Assembly (NCBI RefSeq): GCF_002850255.1
Contig: NZ_CP022523.1
Coordinates: 124,001 to 188,000, forward strand
Source of the DNA: Pseudoalteromonas sp. NC201
Lineage (GTDB): Bacteria > Pseudomonadota > Gammaproteobacteria > Enterobacterales > Alteromonadaceae
Direction: 5' to 3'
Length of the DNA: 64,000 bases
In this document: positions 19,892-29,418 of the stretch, one piece after another
Position numbering within the stretch: position 1 is the stretch's first letter
Layout of the letters: every line of letters starts with the position of its first letter
Made by a program: the position numbers and the translations under genes
Notes under the pieces: model-generated
The model's database searches: none
What the model was told of the DNA's origin: nothing
The model's input: only the letters and a program-made list of their open reading frames with translations

Positions 19892-21721
19892 ATGAAATTA
19901 ACTACACCTATGCTACTGAGCATTGCCTGTTTGAGTGGCTTTTCTGAAGCGTCAGAAGAGGTTTGGGTGACGATGGATGCGAAGTCTAGTCAGCATTTCC
20001 AAGTCCATAATTCTATTCGCGGTACTCACTTTGAGCAGCTTTCTTTACCGAACAGTGAAGTCAAAGCGTTAAAAGTACCTGCAAACTTACATTCACACCT
20101 GAGTGCATTTATGCACGACGAATATCACCGCTGTGGTGGCTTTGTCGCTCATGACTCTTTAGAGCAGGCGCAAAGCTACCTTGCACAGTTAGAAAGCATA
20201 AACCCAAGTGCGACGCTGGTTAACTACAGCATTGATAACCCCGCGCGGGTTAACAGCTTAATCTCAAAAGTCAGTACGGTAAACTTAGACAGCAGTGTCA
20301 ATTCGCTAACCAGTTTTTATAACCGCTATTATACCTCGCAAACGGGTGTTGATGCCGCTGCATGGGTCAAGCAAACATGGAGCGATATTGCAGCAAGTCG
20401 CTCAGATATTAGTGTTGAATATTTTAGCCACTCTTGGGCTCAGTCTTCAGTGATTGTCACCATTCCAGGTAGCGAACTGAGCGATGAAATCGTTATTATC
20501 GGCGGGCACCTTGATTCAATTAACCAATCTAACTCGAGTGGGCTTGCGCCGGGTGCGGATGATAATGCCTCAGGGATCGCTGTGCTTACTGAAGCGCTAA
20601 GCGCTATTATTGAAGATGGTTATCAGCCTCAGCGGACAATCCAAATCATGGGCTTTGCGGCAGAGGAAGTTGGGCTTCGAGGTTCTAAAGCTATCGCGCA
20701 GTCTTACAGCTCTCAGGGAAAAAACGTAGTCGGTATGACACAATTTGATATGACTGGCCGCAATGGCAGTAGTGCGGATATTGTGATGATGACAGACTAT
20801 ACAAACAGCGCACAGAATCAGTTCTTAGGCCAATTAATTGAAACTTATTTGCCAAACCTTAGCTATGCCTATGACCAATGTGGCTATGGCTGCTCCGACC
20901 ATGCATCTTGGTATCAGCAAGGGTTCCCAGCTTCTATGCCATTTGAATCAAGAATGTCTGAGATCAACAGAAAAATTCATACCACCAACGATACTGAATT
21001 TGATTCAACACATGCACAAAAATTTGCAAAACTCGCGCTGGCGTTTGTTGCTGAGCTTGGTAAAAATGCGGGTGATACACCTCCGCCACAACCAAACAAT
21101 AAGCTTGAAAATGGTGTGGCTAAAACGGGGATTTCTGGCGCTTCTAAAAGCCAGCAGTTTTTCACCATGGAAGTACCACAAGGTGCAACTAATTTAAGTT
21201 TTACCACCTCAGGTGGCAGTGGTGACGCCGATCTCTACGTTCGCTATGGCTCCAAACCTACTTTGGATACTCATGACTGCAAGAGCACTAACTCGTCTAG
21301 TAACGAGCAATGCAATATTTCCGCTGTGCAAACTGGTACGTATTACGTGATGGTAGAGGCATGGAACGCGATTTCGGGGGTCAGTTTGGTAGGACAATAC
21401 GATACCTCAAGTGGCAATACGCCTATTGACGAAACTATCAATAATATTTCTGTCGCCAGCGGACAGTGGCAGTATTTTAGTCAAGCACTAACCGCGGGAT
21501 ACCAAACCCTGACAATTACGACGTCGGGAGGCACGGGAGATGCGGATCTTTATGTTAATTTTGGCACGCAACCAAATACCAGCACCTACCAATGTCGGCC
21601 ATACAAAAATGGCAATAATGAGGTATGTACCATCTCCAATCCTCAGGCTGGCACTTGGCATATCGGCCTGCAAGGCTACCAAGCAGCGAGCAATGTAACG
21701 CTAAGTATTAGCGCGAATTAA
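19892..21721 (+). CDS. Secreted M28 aminopeptidase (Vibrio Ap1-like) with two PPC domains
   Basis: This secreted bacterial leucyl aminopeptidase of 609 residues releases N-terminal residues from peptides. The signal peptide covers about 1-20 and a propeptide runs to about 115. The two-zinc site is complete by comparison with Vibrio proteolyticus Ap1: His206 (GGHLDS), Asp223 (GADDNASG), Glu258-Glu259 (AAEEVGLRG), Asp286 (QFDMTG) and His363 (KIHTTNDT). Two PPC domains follow (about 408-500 and 515-607), nearly matching those of the M4 protease upstream. It works with that protease in peptide breakdown, from a separate transcription unit. Confidence 0.93.
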   Translation: MKLTTPMLLSIACLSGFSEASEEVWVTMDAKSSQHFQVHNSIRGTHFEQLSLPNSEVKALKVPANLHSHLSAFMHDEYHRCGGFVAHDSLEQAQSYLAQLESINPSATLVNYSIDNPARVNSLISKVSTVNLDSSVNSLTSFYNRYYTSQTGVDAAAWVKQTWSDIAASRSDISVEYFSHSWAQSSVIVTIPGSELSDEIVIIGGHLDSINQSNSSGLAPGADDNASGIAVLTEALSAIIEDGYQPQRTIQIMGFAAEEVGLRGSKAIAQSYSSQGKNVVGMTQFDMTGRNGSSADIVMMTDYTNSAQNQFLGQLIETYLPNLSYAYDQCGYGCSDHASWYQQGFPASMPFESRMSEINRKIHTTNDTEFDSTHAQKFAKLALAFVAELGKNAGDTPPPQPNNKLENGVAKTGISGASKSQQFFTMEVPQGATNLSFTTSGGSGDADLYVRYGSKPTLDTHDCKSTNSSSNEQCNISAVQTGTYYVMVEAWNAISGVSLVGQYDTSSGNTPIDETINNISVASGQWQYFSQALTAGYQTLTITTSGGTGDADLYVNFGTQPNTSTYQCRPYKNGNNEVCTISNPQAGTWHIGLQGYQAASNVTLSISAN

Positions 21722-21736
21722 TACGCGTTTAAAATT

Positions 21737-21772
21737 AAGACCAGAGATAAAACCTTGTTTATCTCTGGTCTT
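21737..21772 (+). terminator. Long stem-loop after the M28 aminopeptidase
   Basis: A perfect 15-bp stem, AAGACCAGAGATAAA (21737-21751) with its complement at 21758-21772, and a 6-base loop follow the stop codon. There is no long T-run, so it may act as a terminator or as a 3' stabiliser. Confidence 0.6.
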
Positions 21773-21861
21773 AGCGCTTAGTGATACATTGATTTAAAGA
21801 GATTTGATTTAATTGATATTCTGCTTCTGATAGACTCAATGAGTTCAATTAGGAGTTGCGT

Positions 21862-23583
21862 GTGTCACATAAGTTCTCAGTTAAGATATTAATTTATCTT
21901 TTATTATTATTTTGTGGGCTGTGGGCAAGTTATTTGTTCAATGTGGCACAGGATGAGGAAAATGTCCTTGGTCAGACTAAAACCAACCTAGAAAAGTTCA
22001 ATAGTTATATCCAGACTGAATTTACTCGTTATCAAGCTATCCAAACGCAATTGAGTCTAAGCAATTTGGTGCAATCAGGCTTACAGCAAGCAACCGCTAT
22101 TAACTCCAATGAACTGGACAGATACCTTCAGGACATTCAAATATCCAGTGGTGCGTCAGACGTTTACCTGCTAGACCTCAGTGGAACTGTGATTGCGAGC
22201 AGCAACTGGTATTTACCGCATAGCTATAAAGGCAGCAATTTTGCCTTTCGCCCCTATTTTTACGAAACAATCAAGGGCAATGAGCATGTCTCTTTTGCGC
22301 TCGGTTTACGTTCCAAAACCCGTGGTTTCTATTTTGCTAAGTCTGTCTATAAAGACGGCTCGCTTGTGGGCGTGGTGGTGATGAAGGTTAACGCCAGTAA
22401 ATTTGAATCAGATAAAGCCCAGCTTGATACGGGAACTGATAGCCATTTCTTAATTGTGGATGACAATCATATTGTACTGGCATCTGATGTTGAGCAGTGG
22501 CGGTTAGCATCATTAGGGGAACTGTCCCCAGCAAAGCGCAAAGAAATTGAATCCTCAAGGCAGTTTGAAAACGAATCTCTGTTTCCGATTGATTGGCGCG
22601 TGCTTTCACCAACCAGAGTGAAAACTTCATCTCATGGCAGCGACGCGCTGATGCAAAAGAGGCCGCTTAACAAGCAATACACTCTTTATTTGCTACATGA
22701 AGTTGCGCCTATCAAAGCGGCACAGTGGCCGCGGCTTGGGGTAACCGCACTGGTATTGATTTTACTCTTTGTCGTTGTCGAGTACACGTTGAGTAAACTG
22801 ACAGGATACAGACAACTGCTTTTCAGTCAGCGGAGTTTAGAGGCTGAGGTTGCCAGCCGCAAGCAAGCGCTTGAGCAGGCACAAGATGCACTGATTCGCG
22901 CTGCCAAGTTGGCAACCATAGGGCAGCTCAGCGCCAGCATTAACCATGAAATCAATCAACCACTTAGTGCCATGAGTGCGTATGTCGCCAGCGCCAAACG
23001 GTTGGCTCAAAAGGGAGACGTAAGCAAAGTAGTCGAAAATATGGTCCTGATCCAATCTTTGATCACTCGAGTGCATAAAATCGTGGCGCAGCTAAAATCA
23101 TTTAGTCAGCATCATGATAATAAGATGCTGGTGGCCAACCTTAAACACTCTGTAGATAACGCCTTAGTTATAGTTGGGCCTGAACTCAAACGCTACGGTG
23201 TAGCAATTCAAAGTGAGGGGCTTGCGTGCAATATCTGGGTTGACCCATTTAAGTTTGAGCAAGTACTGGTGAATATTATTAGCAATGCGTGCCAAGCCAT
23301 TGTTGAGCAAGATGATAAATGTATTTATATTCGCGCCGTGGAGCATGAAGGTAAGATCCAGCTGTCTATTATTGACTCGGGCGAAGGGATAAAACAGCAC
23401 GCTTTATCTAACATATTTGAACCGTTTTACACCACTAAATCAGGTAATGGCTTGGGCTTAGGGTTATCCATTTCAAAGCAAATCATTGAATCGTTTCATG
23501 GCAAACTCAGTGCCCATAATCATCCTCAAGGTGGTGCCGAGTTTTTAATTAGTTTACACACAAAGAATCCGCAAAATGACTGA
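21862..23583 (+). CDS. dctB: DctB-like sensor histidine kinase
   Basis: This is a membrane sensor of C4-dicarboxylates. TM1 is at about residues 8-25, a periplasmic double-Cache (PAS-like) domain runs to about 290, and TM2 is near 295-312. A coiled-coil linker leads to the kinase, with phosphoacceptor His362 in SINHEINQPLSAM, the N box NIISNACQA, and G boxes DSGEGI and GLGLGLSISKQI. I chose the GTG at 21862 over the TTG at 21856 because AGGAG (21851-21855) is then 6 bp away. It overlaps the response regulator gene by 8 bp. The ligand is inferred from the family and the downstream symporter. Confidence 0.88.
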   Translation: MSHKFSVKILIYLLLLFCGLWASYLFNVAQDEENVLGQTKTNLEKFNSYIQTEFTRYQAIQTQLSLSNLVQSGLQQATAINSNELDRYLQDIQISSGASDVYLLDLSGTVIASSNWYLPHSYKGSNFAFRPYFYETIKGNEHVSFALGLRSKTRGFYFAKSVYKDGSLVGVVVMKVNASKFESDKAQLDTGTDSHFLIVDDNHIVLASDVEQWRLASLGELSPAKRKEIESSRQFENESLFPIDWRVLSPTRVKTSSHGSDALMQKRPLNKQYTLYLLHEVAPIKAAQWPRLGVTALVLILLFVVVEYTLSKLTGYRQLLFSQRSLEAEVASRKQALEQAQDALIRAAKLATIGQLSASINHEINQPLSAMSAYVASAKRLAQKGDVSKVVENMVLIQSLITRVHKIVAQLKSFSQHHDNKMLVANLKHSVDNALVIVGPELKRYGVAIQSEGLACNIWVDPFKFEQVLVNIISNACQAIVEQDDKCIYIRAVEHEGKIQLSIIDSGEGIKQHALSNIFEPFYTTKSGNGLGLGLSISKQIIESFHGKLSAHNHPQGGAEFLISLHTKNPQND

Positions 23584-24931
23584 AGAGAAAACACTGTTAA
23601 TCATCGATGATGAACAAAGTATACGAGATGCACTAAAGCAACTATTTGAAATAGAAGGGTACTCAGTGCAGTGTTTTTCCAGTGCAACGCCTGCATTAAA
23701 AAAACTTTCTCGTCAGTTTAGCGGTGTTGTGCTTTGCGATATCAATATGCCCGAGGTCAATGGTATTCAATTTTTAGAGCAGGTGATGCAGTTTGATTCT
23801 GAGTTACCTGTGGTATTTCTGACCGGCTTTGCGGATGTTGAAGTGGCGGTAAAAGCCATTCAAAAAGGGGCTTACGACTTTTTTGAAAAGCCTGTGTCAG
23901 AGCCGCTACTTGATTGCATAGCAAGGGCGCTTGATAAACGCCGGTTGGTGATGGAAAACCGAGAGCTAAAAGCGCAAGTCAAGAAAAAGTCTGCACCGGG
24001 GGTGCGGATCTTAGGTGAGACAAAACAAATGCAGCAAATGCTGCACTTGCTTGATGCTGTGATTGATACCCCAGCTGACGTATTGATTGAAGGTGAAACC
24101 GGTACAGGAAAGGAATTGGTGGCGCGATACTTACACGACCATAGCGCGCGCTCAAACCATAACTTCGTCGCCATCAATTGTGGTGCGATTCCAGAAGAGC
24201 TGATTGAAAGTGAATTATTTGGTGCCAAAAGCGGAGCATTTACGGGTGCTAAAGAGTCTCGCGAGGGAAAATTTTCTTTTGCCCAAGGTGGCACGGTTTT
24301 TTTGGATGAAATCGAAGCTATGTCTGCGGCTTTACAAGTGAAGCTGCTGCGCGTTTTAGAAGAGAGAAGTGTGACGCCAGTTGGTAGCAACACTGCGATA
24401 GCACTGGACATTAGAGTGGTTGCGGCGACGAAAGTGGATTTACAAACCTTAGTCGCACAGGGTAAATTTCGCTCGGATTTATTTTATCGACTTAACCTCG
24501 TCAAAGTGATGATCCCGTCACTTCGTTCCAGAAAAGCTGATATTCCGCTGCTATATAAACACTTTAGCTCCATTGCCGCTACTCGCTTTCATAAACCTAT
24601 GCAACCAATTAGCCCTGAATTAGAGGCGCAGCTACTGGCACAAGACTGGCCTGGGAACGTGCGAGAGCTGAGAAACCACGCCGAGCGCCACATTTTACTC
24701 GGTGGTGCGATGACTACGAGTAACATGCAAAGCAATTTGTCTGACGAAACGTTGAGTTTGGCTGAGAAGGTGAGCTACTACGAGCAATCGCTAATTGAAG
24801 AAGCGCTGGCACAAAGCCAAGGCAGCATAAAAGATGCGATGAATTTGCTAAAAGTGCCGAGAAAAACCTTGTACGACAAGATGAACAAGTATGGTTTAAA
24901 TCGCACTATGTTCACCAATGATGATGGGTGA
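23576..24931 (+). CDS. dctD: DctD-like sigma-54-dependent response regulator
   Basis: This is a 451-residue transcription activator. The receiver domain (5-118) has phosphoacceptor Asp55 and Lys105 in EKPVS. The AAA+ domain has Walker A GETGTGKE (173-180) and the sigma-54 contact loop GAFTGA (220-225). The C-terminus carries a Fis-type helix-turn-helix (QGSIKDAMNLLKVPRKTLYDK, about 414-434; key residues AMNLL and RKTLY). It overlaps dctB by 8 bp. The next operon has a sigma-54 promoter and a fitting upstream dyad, so this protein most likely activates the porin and symporter genes. Confidence 0.9.
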   Translation: MTEEKTLLIIDDEQSIRDALKQLFEIEGYSVQCFSSATPALKKLSRQFSGVVLCDINMPEVNGIQFLEQVMQFDSELPVVFLTGFADVEVAVKAIQKGAYDFFEKPVSEPLLDCIARALDKRRLVMENRELKAQVKKKSAPGVRILGETKQMQQMLHLLDAVIDTPADVLIEGETGTGKELVARYLHDHSARSNHNFVAINCGAIPEELIESELFGAKSGAFTGAKESREGKFSFAQGGTVFLDEIEAMSAALQVKLLRVLEERSVTPVGSNTAIALDIRVVAATKVDLQTLVAQGKFRSDLFYRLNLVKVMIPSLRSRKADIPLLYKHFSSIAATRFHKPMQPISPELEAQLLAQDWPGNVRELRNHAERHILLGGAMTTSNMQSNLSDETLSLAEKVSYYEQSLIEEALAQSQGSIKDAMNLLKVPRKTLYDKMNKYGLNRTMFTNDDG

Positions 24932-24957
24932 ATTTAGTGACACATTATAGATTTAAG

Positions 24958-24975
24958 TGTGTGGAAATCCGCACA
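24958..24975. promoter_or_regulatory. Probable DctD upstream activating site
   Basis: TGTGTGGAAATCCGCACA is an 8-2-8 dyad with one mismatch (TGTGTGGA against TGTGCGGA). It lies about 80 bp before the sigma-54 promoter at 25038-25054, a normal enhancer distance, and directly after dctD. The binding protein is inferred from context. Confidence 0.6.
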
Positions 24976-25037
24976 TTTTAGCTGGTGTTAATCTTAGATT
25001 TTTATTTATCCATCTGATTTATATTAAAAAATAAACT

Positions 25038-25054
25038 CTGGTCTCAGAATTGCG
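25038..25054 (+). promoter_or_regulatory. Sigma-54 (-24/-12) promoter of the porin-symporter operon
   Basis: CTGGTCTCAGAATTGCG carries the GG (25040-25041) and GC (25052-25053) pairs separated by 10 bp, as required for sigma-54, with TTGC at -12. The match in the CACG part of the -24 box is poor. Transcription would start near 25065. Confidence 0.65.
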
Positions 25055-25080
25055 TTGTCTTAAGCGACAATAATCAAAAA

Positions 25081-26043
25081 ATGAGACAAGTTATGACAGC
25101 AAGTAAATCTTTAGTGGCGTTGGCAGTTGCCAGTGCAACGCTATCAGCCTCTGCGTTAGCCGCAGACTACAGCATTTATGGTAAAGCAGAAGTTCAAATT
25201 GCCAACACAGACAAAGGTGTGATGCGTTATACCAAAGAGGGCACACAAATTGACGCACCATTTTCAAGAATTGGTGTAAAAGGCACTCACGGCTTATCAA
25301 GCGATCTAAAACTCGTCTACAAATATGAAGTACAAGTTAAAGGTTTTGAACACGACGATACCACCGAGCCATTTTCAGCAAGAAACACCTATGTTGGCCT
25401 TGAAGGTAAATTTGGTACGGTTTTAGTGGGCAGAAACGACACGCGTTTTAAATTCAGTGAAGGGAAAATCGATCAATTTAACGAAACCCAAAGTGATATT
25501 GCCCAAGTGCTAGCAGGCCAAGACAGAGTTGGTGATTCAATTACCTATTCTTCACCTAAATGGAACGACTTTTCTTTTTCTCTGACCTACACACCGAAAG
25601 ACGACGCGAGCAACGACGAAACTGGGTTTGCAGCTACCGCAATTTATGGTGACCGAGCATTAAAAAATAAAGATTACTATGTTGCTCTGAGTCATACCGA
25701 CAGTATTGGTAATTTGGTTGCTACGCGTATCGCGTTGGCTTACAAGTGGCAAAAGCTACAACTTGGTGCCATCATCCAAGACAGTGAAAATCTAGCGAAA
25801 GACAAATCAGGTAATGGCTATGTGCTAAGCGCAAGTTATCAACTCGACGATAATTGGCGTCCGAAGCTACAGTTTGCCAAAGACTCAAGCGGATTACGCC
25901 ACAGTGAAGATGCGACTCAGTGGACGCTAGGTACAGACTATATTTTTGATAAACAAACTAACTTGTATGTAATGGCAACGCAGCTCGACCTTGAAACACA
26001 AGACGATACTAGCATCGCTGTTGGTTTAAAATATAAGTTTTAA
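25081..26043 (+). CDS. Gram-negative outer-membrane porin
   Basis: This 320-residue general porin has a signal peptide ending ASALA-ADYS and begins the mature part with YSIYGKAEVQIAN, the first beta strand. Alternating strands follow, and it ends with Phe in VGLKYKF, the outer-membrane insertion signal. The ATG at 25093 is also possible, since it follows GAGACAAG and gives a shorter signal peptide; neither start has a strong ribosome site. The symporter gene follows by 12 bp and a sigma-54 promoter precedes. It therefore probably lets dicarboxylates cross the outer membrane. Confidence 0.9.
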   Translation: MRQVMTASKSLVALAVASATLSASALAADYSIYGKAEVQIANTDKGVMRYTKEGTQIDAPFSRIGVKGTHGLSSDLKLVYKYEVQVKGFEHDDTTEPFSARNTYVGLEGKFGTVLVGRNDTRFKFSEGKIDQFNETQSDIAQVLAGQDRVGDSITYSSPKWNDFSFSLTYTPKDDASNDETGFAATAIYGDRALKNKDYYVALSHTDSIGNLVATRIALAYKWQKLQLGAIIQDSENLAKDKSGNGYVLSASYQLDDNWRPKLQFAKDSSGLRHSEDATQWTLGTDYIFDKQTNLYVMATQLDLETQDDTSIAVGLKYKF

Positions 26044-26055
26044 AGGTTCAAGATA

Positions 26056-27504
26056 ATGACAGAAGAGAATAAAAAAACGATAAAAACGCAGCTGTTTCTG
26101 TGGCTTGGTCCCTTGGTAATGTTACTGATCTGTTTGGTTGAACCACCATATGGCATGTCGGTTGAGGCATGGAGAACCGCAGGCTTAGCGTTTTGGCTAG
26201 CCTCTTGGTGGATAACCGAAGCTGTGCCTATTCCAGCGGCTTCGTTATTACCTTTGGTTATTTCGCCTTTAGTCGGGATTGCATCTATTAAAGCAGTCGC
26301 TGCACCGTTTGCGCATCCTTTGATTTATCTATTTCTGGGTGGATTTTTGCTCTCAATCGCCATGGAAAGGTGGGGGCTGCATAAACGCATCGCGCTGAAT
26401 ACCATGTTGTTCGCAGGCACTAAACCGAGTATACAGATCTTAGCGATGATGGGCGTGACAGCATTTTTATCTATGTGGATGTCAAACACGGCAACGGCAG
26501 TAATGATGTTACCGATTGCACTTTCGGTTATTCACTTGGTAAAAGAGCAGGGTGGAGATAGCCAAAGCTTTGCTAAAGCGCTATTACTTTCTATCGCTTA
26601 TGGTGCCAGTATTGGAGGTATTGCAACTTTAATTGGTACGCCACCAAATGCGTTAATGGCTGCATATTTATCCGACAGTTATCAAATAGAGATTGGTTTT
26701 GCCACTTGGATGATGATTGGTGTGCCTTTGTCTTTGGTGATGCTGGCATTTGCTTGGTTCTGGTTGACCAAAGTGACTTACAAGGTTGATAAAGAAGAAA
26801 TCAATGTTGATACTAAGTCGTTATTTACTTCCCAATTAAAAGCACTCGGTGAAATGTCTCGTGCGGAGAAAGGGGTTTTTGCGGTATTTATTTTAGCGGC
26901 AGTATGTTGGATCTTTAGACCGCTAATTGGTGATGTTACGGGTCTTAAATTGTCAGATACTGGCATTGCAATTGCCGCTGCACTGTTACTATTTGTTCTT
27001 CCTGCTAAGTCGGGAAGTGACGAACGTATTTTAGATTGGGAAAGCGCTGCTAAGGTGCCTTGGGGGATTTTGCTATTATTTGGCGGTGGTTTATCGCTCG
27101 CGGCACAGATCAAATCTTCAGGACTTGCCGATTACATCGCTAACTTACTTGCGGGCGCGGATGCCATGGGCTTAGTGCTTGGCGTGCTAGTTGTTGCAGC
27201 GCTTATTACGTTCTTAACGGAAATTACCAGCAATACCGCAACGGCTGCAGGCTTTTTACCTTTACTTGGACCTGTCGCTGAATCAATCACGGGCTCTCCT
27301 TTAGCTTGGGTTATCCCTGCAGCAATCGCGGCCAGTTGCGCCTTTATGATGCCTGTCGCAACACCACCAAATGCTATCGTATTTGGCTCGGGTGAGATTA
27401 AAATTAAAGACATGATCCGAGCAGGGTTTGTTTTGAACTTAGTCGCAATTGGGTTAATTACAATCGTTACCTTGACTTTGGCAAGGAGCATACTAGGGTT
27501 TTAA
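26056..27504 (+). CDS. DASS/SLC13 sodium:dicarboxylate symporter (INDY type)
   Basis: This is a 482-residue inner-membrane symporter for succinate, malate or fumarate with Na+. Both SNT signature motifs of the family are present, MSNTATAVMM (about 138-147) and TSNTATAAGF (about 391-400), along with TPPNA repeats near 195 and 436. The layout matches the Vibrio cholerae INDY transporter. It lies 12 bp after the porin gene and is presumably transcribed from the same sigma-54 promoter under DctD. Transport of sulfate or citrate by relatives is known, but the DctBD context favours C4-dicarboxylates. Confidence 0.92.
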   Translation: MTEENKKTIKTQLFLWLGPLVMLLICLVEPPYGMSVEAWRTAGLAFWLASWWITEAVPIPAASLLPLVISPLVGIASIKAVAAPFAHPLIYLFLGGFLLSIAMERWGLHKRIALNTMLFAGTKPSIQILAMMGVTAFLSMWMSNTATAVMMLPIALSVIHLVKEQGGDSQSFAKALLLSIAYGASIGGIATLIGTPPNALMAAYLSDSYQIEIGFATWMMIGVPLSLVMLAFAWFWLTKVTYKVDKEEINVDTKSLFTSQLKALGEMSRAEKGVFAVFILAAVCWIFRPLIGDVTGLKLSDTGIAIAAALLLFVLPAKSGSDERILDWESAAKVPWGILLLFGGGLSLAAQIKSSGLADYIANLLAGADAMGLVLGVLVVAALITFLTEITSNTATAAGFLPLLGPVAESITGSPLAWVIPAAIAASCAFMMPVATPPNAIVFGSGEIKIKDMIRAGFVLNLVAIGLITIVTLTLARSILGF

Positions 27505-27571
27505 AGTTGCCATTCTCCACAGGCTGTGTCCATCGAAAGGCAACTCGGTCATACGCAGCCTGCCTCCATAG

Positions 27572-27737
27572 TAATACCAATTGTGTTAACTCTCCAACCT
27601 ATTTGAAGGGTAAAATACCGTATTAGCGTCGTTAAAAATTTCTCATTTAGAACAACTAAATAGCAAAATTTTTGCCTAGCTACTAAAGCTATTTTTCCGC
27701 TTCAAAATAGTTCATTTACTTAATACAATTGGTATAA
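27572..27737. repeat. Palindrome-ended repeat, copy A (166 bp)
   Basis: The ends TAATACCAATTGTGTTAA and, inverted, TTATACCAATTGTATTAA match at 16 of 18 positions. The same element occurs inverted at 38872-39083 (copy B), sharing the core around TTAGAACAACTAAATAGC and the CTTCAAAATAG(T/C)TCATTTACTTAA end. It is noncoding and fills most of the 307-bp gap between the symporter and aldehyde dehydrogenase genes. It is probably a MITE-like or palindromic intergenic repeat of this genus. Confidence 0.8.
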
Positions 27738-27811
27738 TACCTAGCTTTTTGAAGATAGACCCGTTGTTTTTTCCTTGCTATATTCGAATTAGACATTAGC
27801 AGGACCTGATA

Positions 27812-29215
27812 ATGATTGAAGATAATACCAGCACTCTAATAGCCACATTTACTCAGTTAAAAAGTCGCTTTAACCAAGATCCTTACCCAGCGCTTGAAAA
27901 GCGCTTACGTTTACTAGCGGAAATAAAAGCACGTATATTGCAACGGCAAGATCAATTAGTCGAGGCGGCGGATCAGGACTTTGGTACTCGGAGTCGATTC
28001 GATACTGTGATTGCAGACATCATGCCTTGCATTAATTCGATTGATTATATCGCTAAGCACCTGCGCAAATGGAGCAAAGTGCAGCATCGTTCACCCGGTG
28101 CGCAGTGGCTACCATCTAAGGCGAAAATTGAGATTGTGCCAAAAGGAGTCGTGGGCGTGATAGCCCCGTGGAATTATCCAATTCAGTTGGCGATTGTCCC
28201 CGTGATTACCGCCCTCGCCGCTGGAAACAAAGTCATGCTCAAGTTGAGCGAGTTCACTCCCAATGTGAATGCGGTGATAAGAGCCATTTTTAAAGGATTG
28301 GATAATGAAGTGTGCGTCATTGAAGGTGGACCTGATATTGCCACGACTTTTACTGAGCAGCCATTTGATCACTTGCTATTTACAGGTTCAACAGCAGTTG
28401 GCAAAAAGGTGATGGCGGCGGCGGCTAAAAATCTCACGCCGGTCACCCTAGAGTTAGGGGGGAAATCACCTGTTATTGTGCTTGATGACGCTGATATCAG
28501 CGCCGCTGCGATGAGCGTGTTAATGGGTAAGCTCTCTAATTCAGGTCAAATCTGTGTTGCACCAGATTATGTGTTAGTGCACGAAGAAAAATACGACGCA
28601 TTTATTGCTGAGCTGGAACAGCACTACGAAAAAACATATAAAACAAAAGTAGGTGTAAAAAACCAAACTTCAATTATTAACGACAGACAATTTCAGCGCT
28701 TAAATGACATTATTATTGATGCCAAAAGTAAAGGCGCAAATGTATGGCAAGCTGAGCCGGCATGCGACAATCGTCAGCTCCCTCTGCATATCATTACCCA
28801 GGTCAACAAAAGCATGAGGGTGATGCAAGAGGAGTTATTTGGAACGATTTTGCCGATACTAAAAATATCCGACTTAAATGATGCGATTAACTACATTAGA
28901 GAAGACACCACACCACTTGCGAGTTATTTGTTTACGCAATCTCAGGTTGCTATGAATAAAGTGTCAAAGGAGCTCGCAACGGGGACTCTAGCGATCAACG
29001 AAACCATAGTGCACGTGGTTGTTGAGTCTTTACCCTTTGGTGGCCTAGGTCACTCTGGTATGGGTCAATATCATGGCGAAGAAGGCTTTTATACCTTTAG
29101 CCACAAAAAGCCCATTCTCCAATCCAATAATACTAAATGGCGCAACAAGATGTTGCTTAGCCATTCGAAGCTGCTTACAAAGCCTTTAGAGTGGCTATTT
29201 TTGAGGAGAAAGTAG
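27812..29215 (+). CDS. Aldehyde dehydrogenase, coniferyl aldehyde dehydrogenase-like
   Basis: This is a 467-residue NAD(P)-dependent aldehyde dehydrogenase of the class 3-like group. It shows VIAPWNYPIQLAIVP (about 116-130), the cofactor loop FTGSTAVGKKV, general base Glu in LELGGKSP (near 213), catalytic Cys in SGQICVAPDYV (near 247), and FGGLGHSGMG. Relatives oxidise coniferyl aldehyde and also medium or long aliphatic aldehydes. It stands alone with a repeat upstream. The substrate is therefore uncertain. Confidence 0.88.
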   Translation: MIEDNTSTLIATFTQLKSRFNQDPYPALEKRLRLLAEIKARILQRQDQLVEAADQDFGTRSRFDTVIADIMPCINSIDYIAKHLRKWSKVQHRSPGAQWLPSKAKIEIVPKGVVGVIAPWNYPIQLAIVPVITALAAGNKVMLKLSEFTPNVNAVIRAIFKGLDNEVCVIEGGPDIATTFTEQPFDHLLFTGSTAVGKKVMAAAAKNLTPVTLELGGKSPVIVLDDADISAAAMSVLMGKLSNSGQICVAPDYVLVHEEKYDAFIAELEQHYEKTYKTKVGVKNQTSIINDRQFQRLNDIIIDAKSKGANVWQAEPACDNRQLPLHIITQVNKSMRVMQEELFGTILPILKISDLNDAINYIREDTTPLASYLFTQSQVAMNKVSKELATGTLAINETIVHVVVESLPFGGLGHSGMGQYHGEEGFYTFSHKKPILQSNNTKWRNKMLLSHSKLLTKPLEWLFLRRK

Positions 29216-29418
29216 CGTTAATGTGTTGAGCGAAGCGCCATTACATATTGAGATCCAATGTACTTGAAATAAGACTTAGCCTGAAATATCACTGGTTATT
29301 TTTATGGGACTTCACAATATCGACAGATAAAAAGCTGATGCTAGAGAGAGTGCTGGCTCAGCCCAATATTCAGGCTAACACGATACAGGATGACAGTTTC
29401 AGTCAGGAAGGAGTTCAC

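Noticed and set aside
23872..24411. Minus-strand 179-codon frame inside dctD
   Set aside because: It is a shadow of the conserved AAA+ domain and has no ribosome site.
29248..29418. 57-codon upstream extension of the VOC protein
   Set aside because: The ATG at 29419 has a near-perfect ribosome site and matches where the fold begins; the extension looks noncoding.
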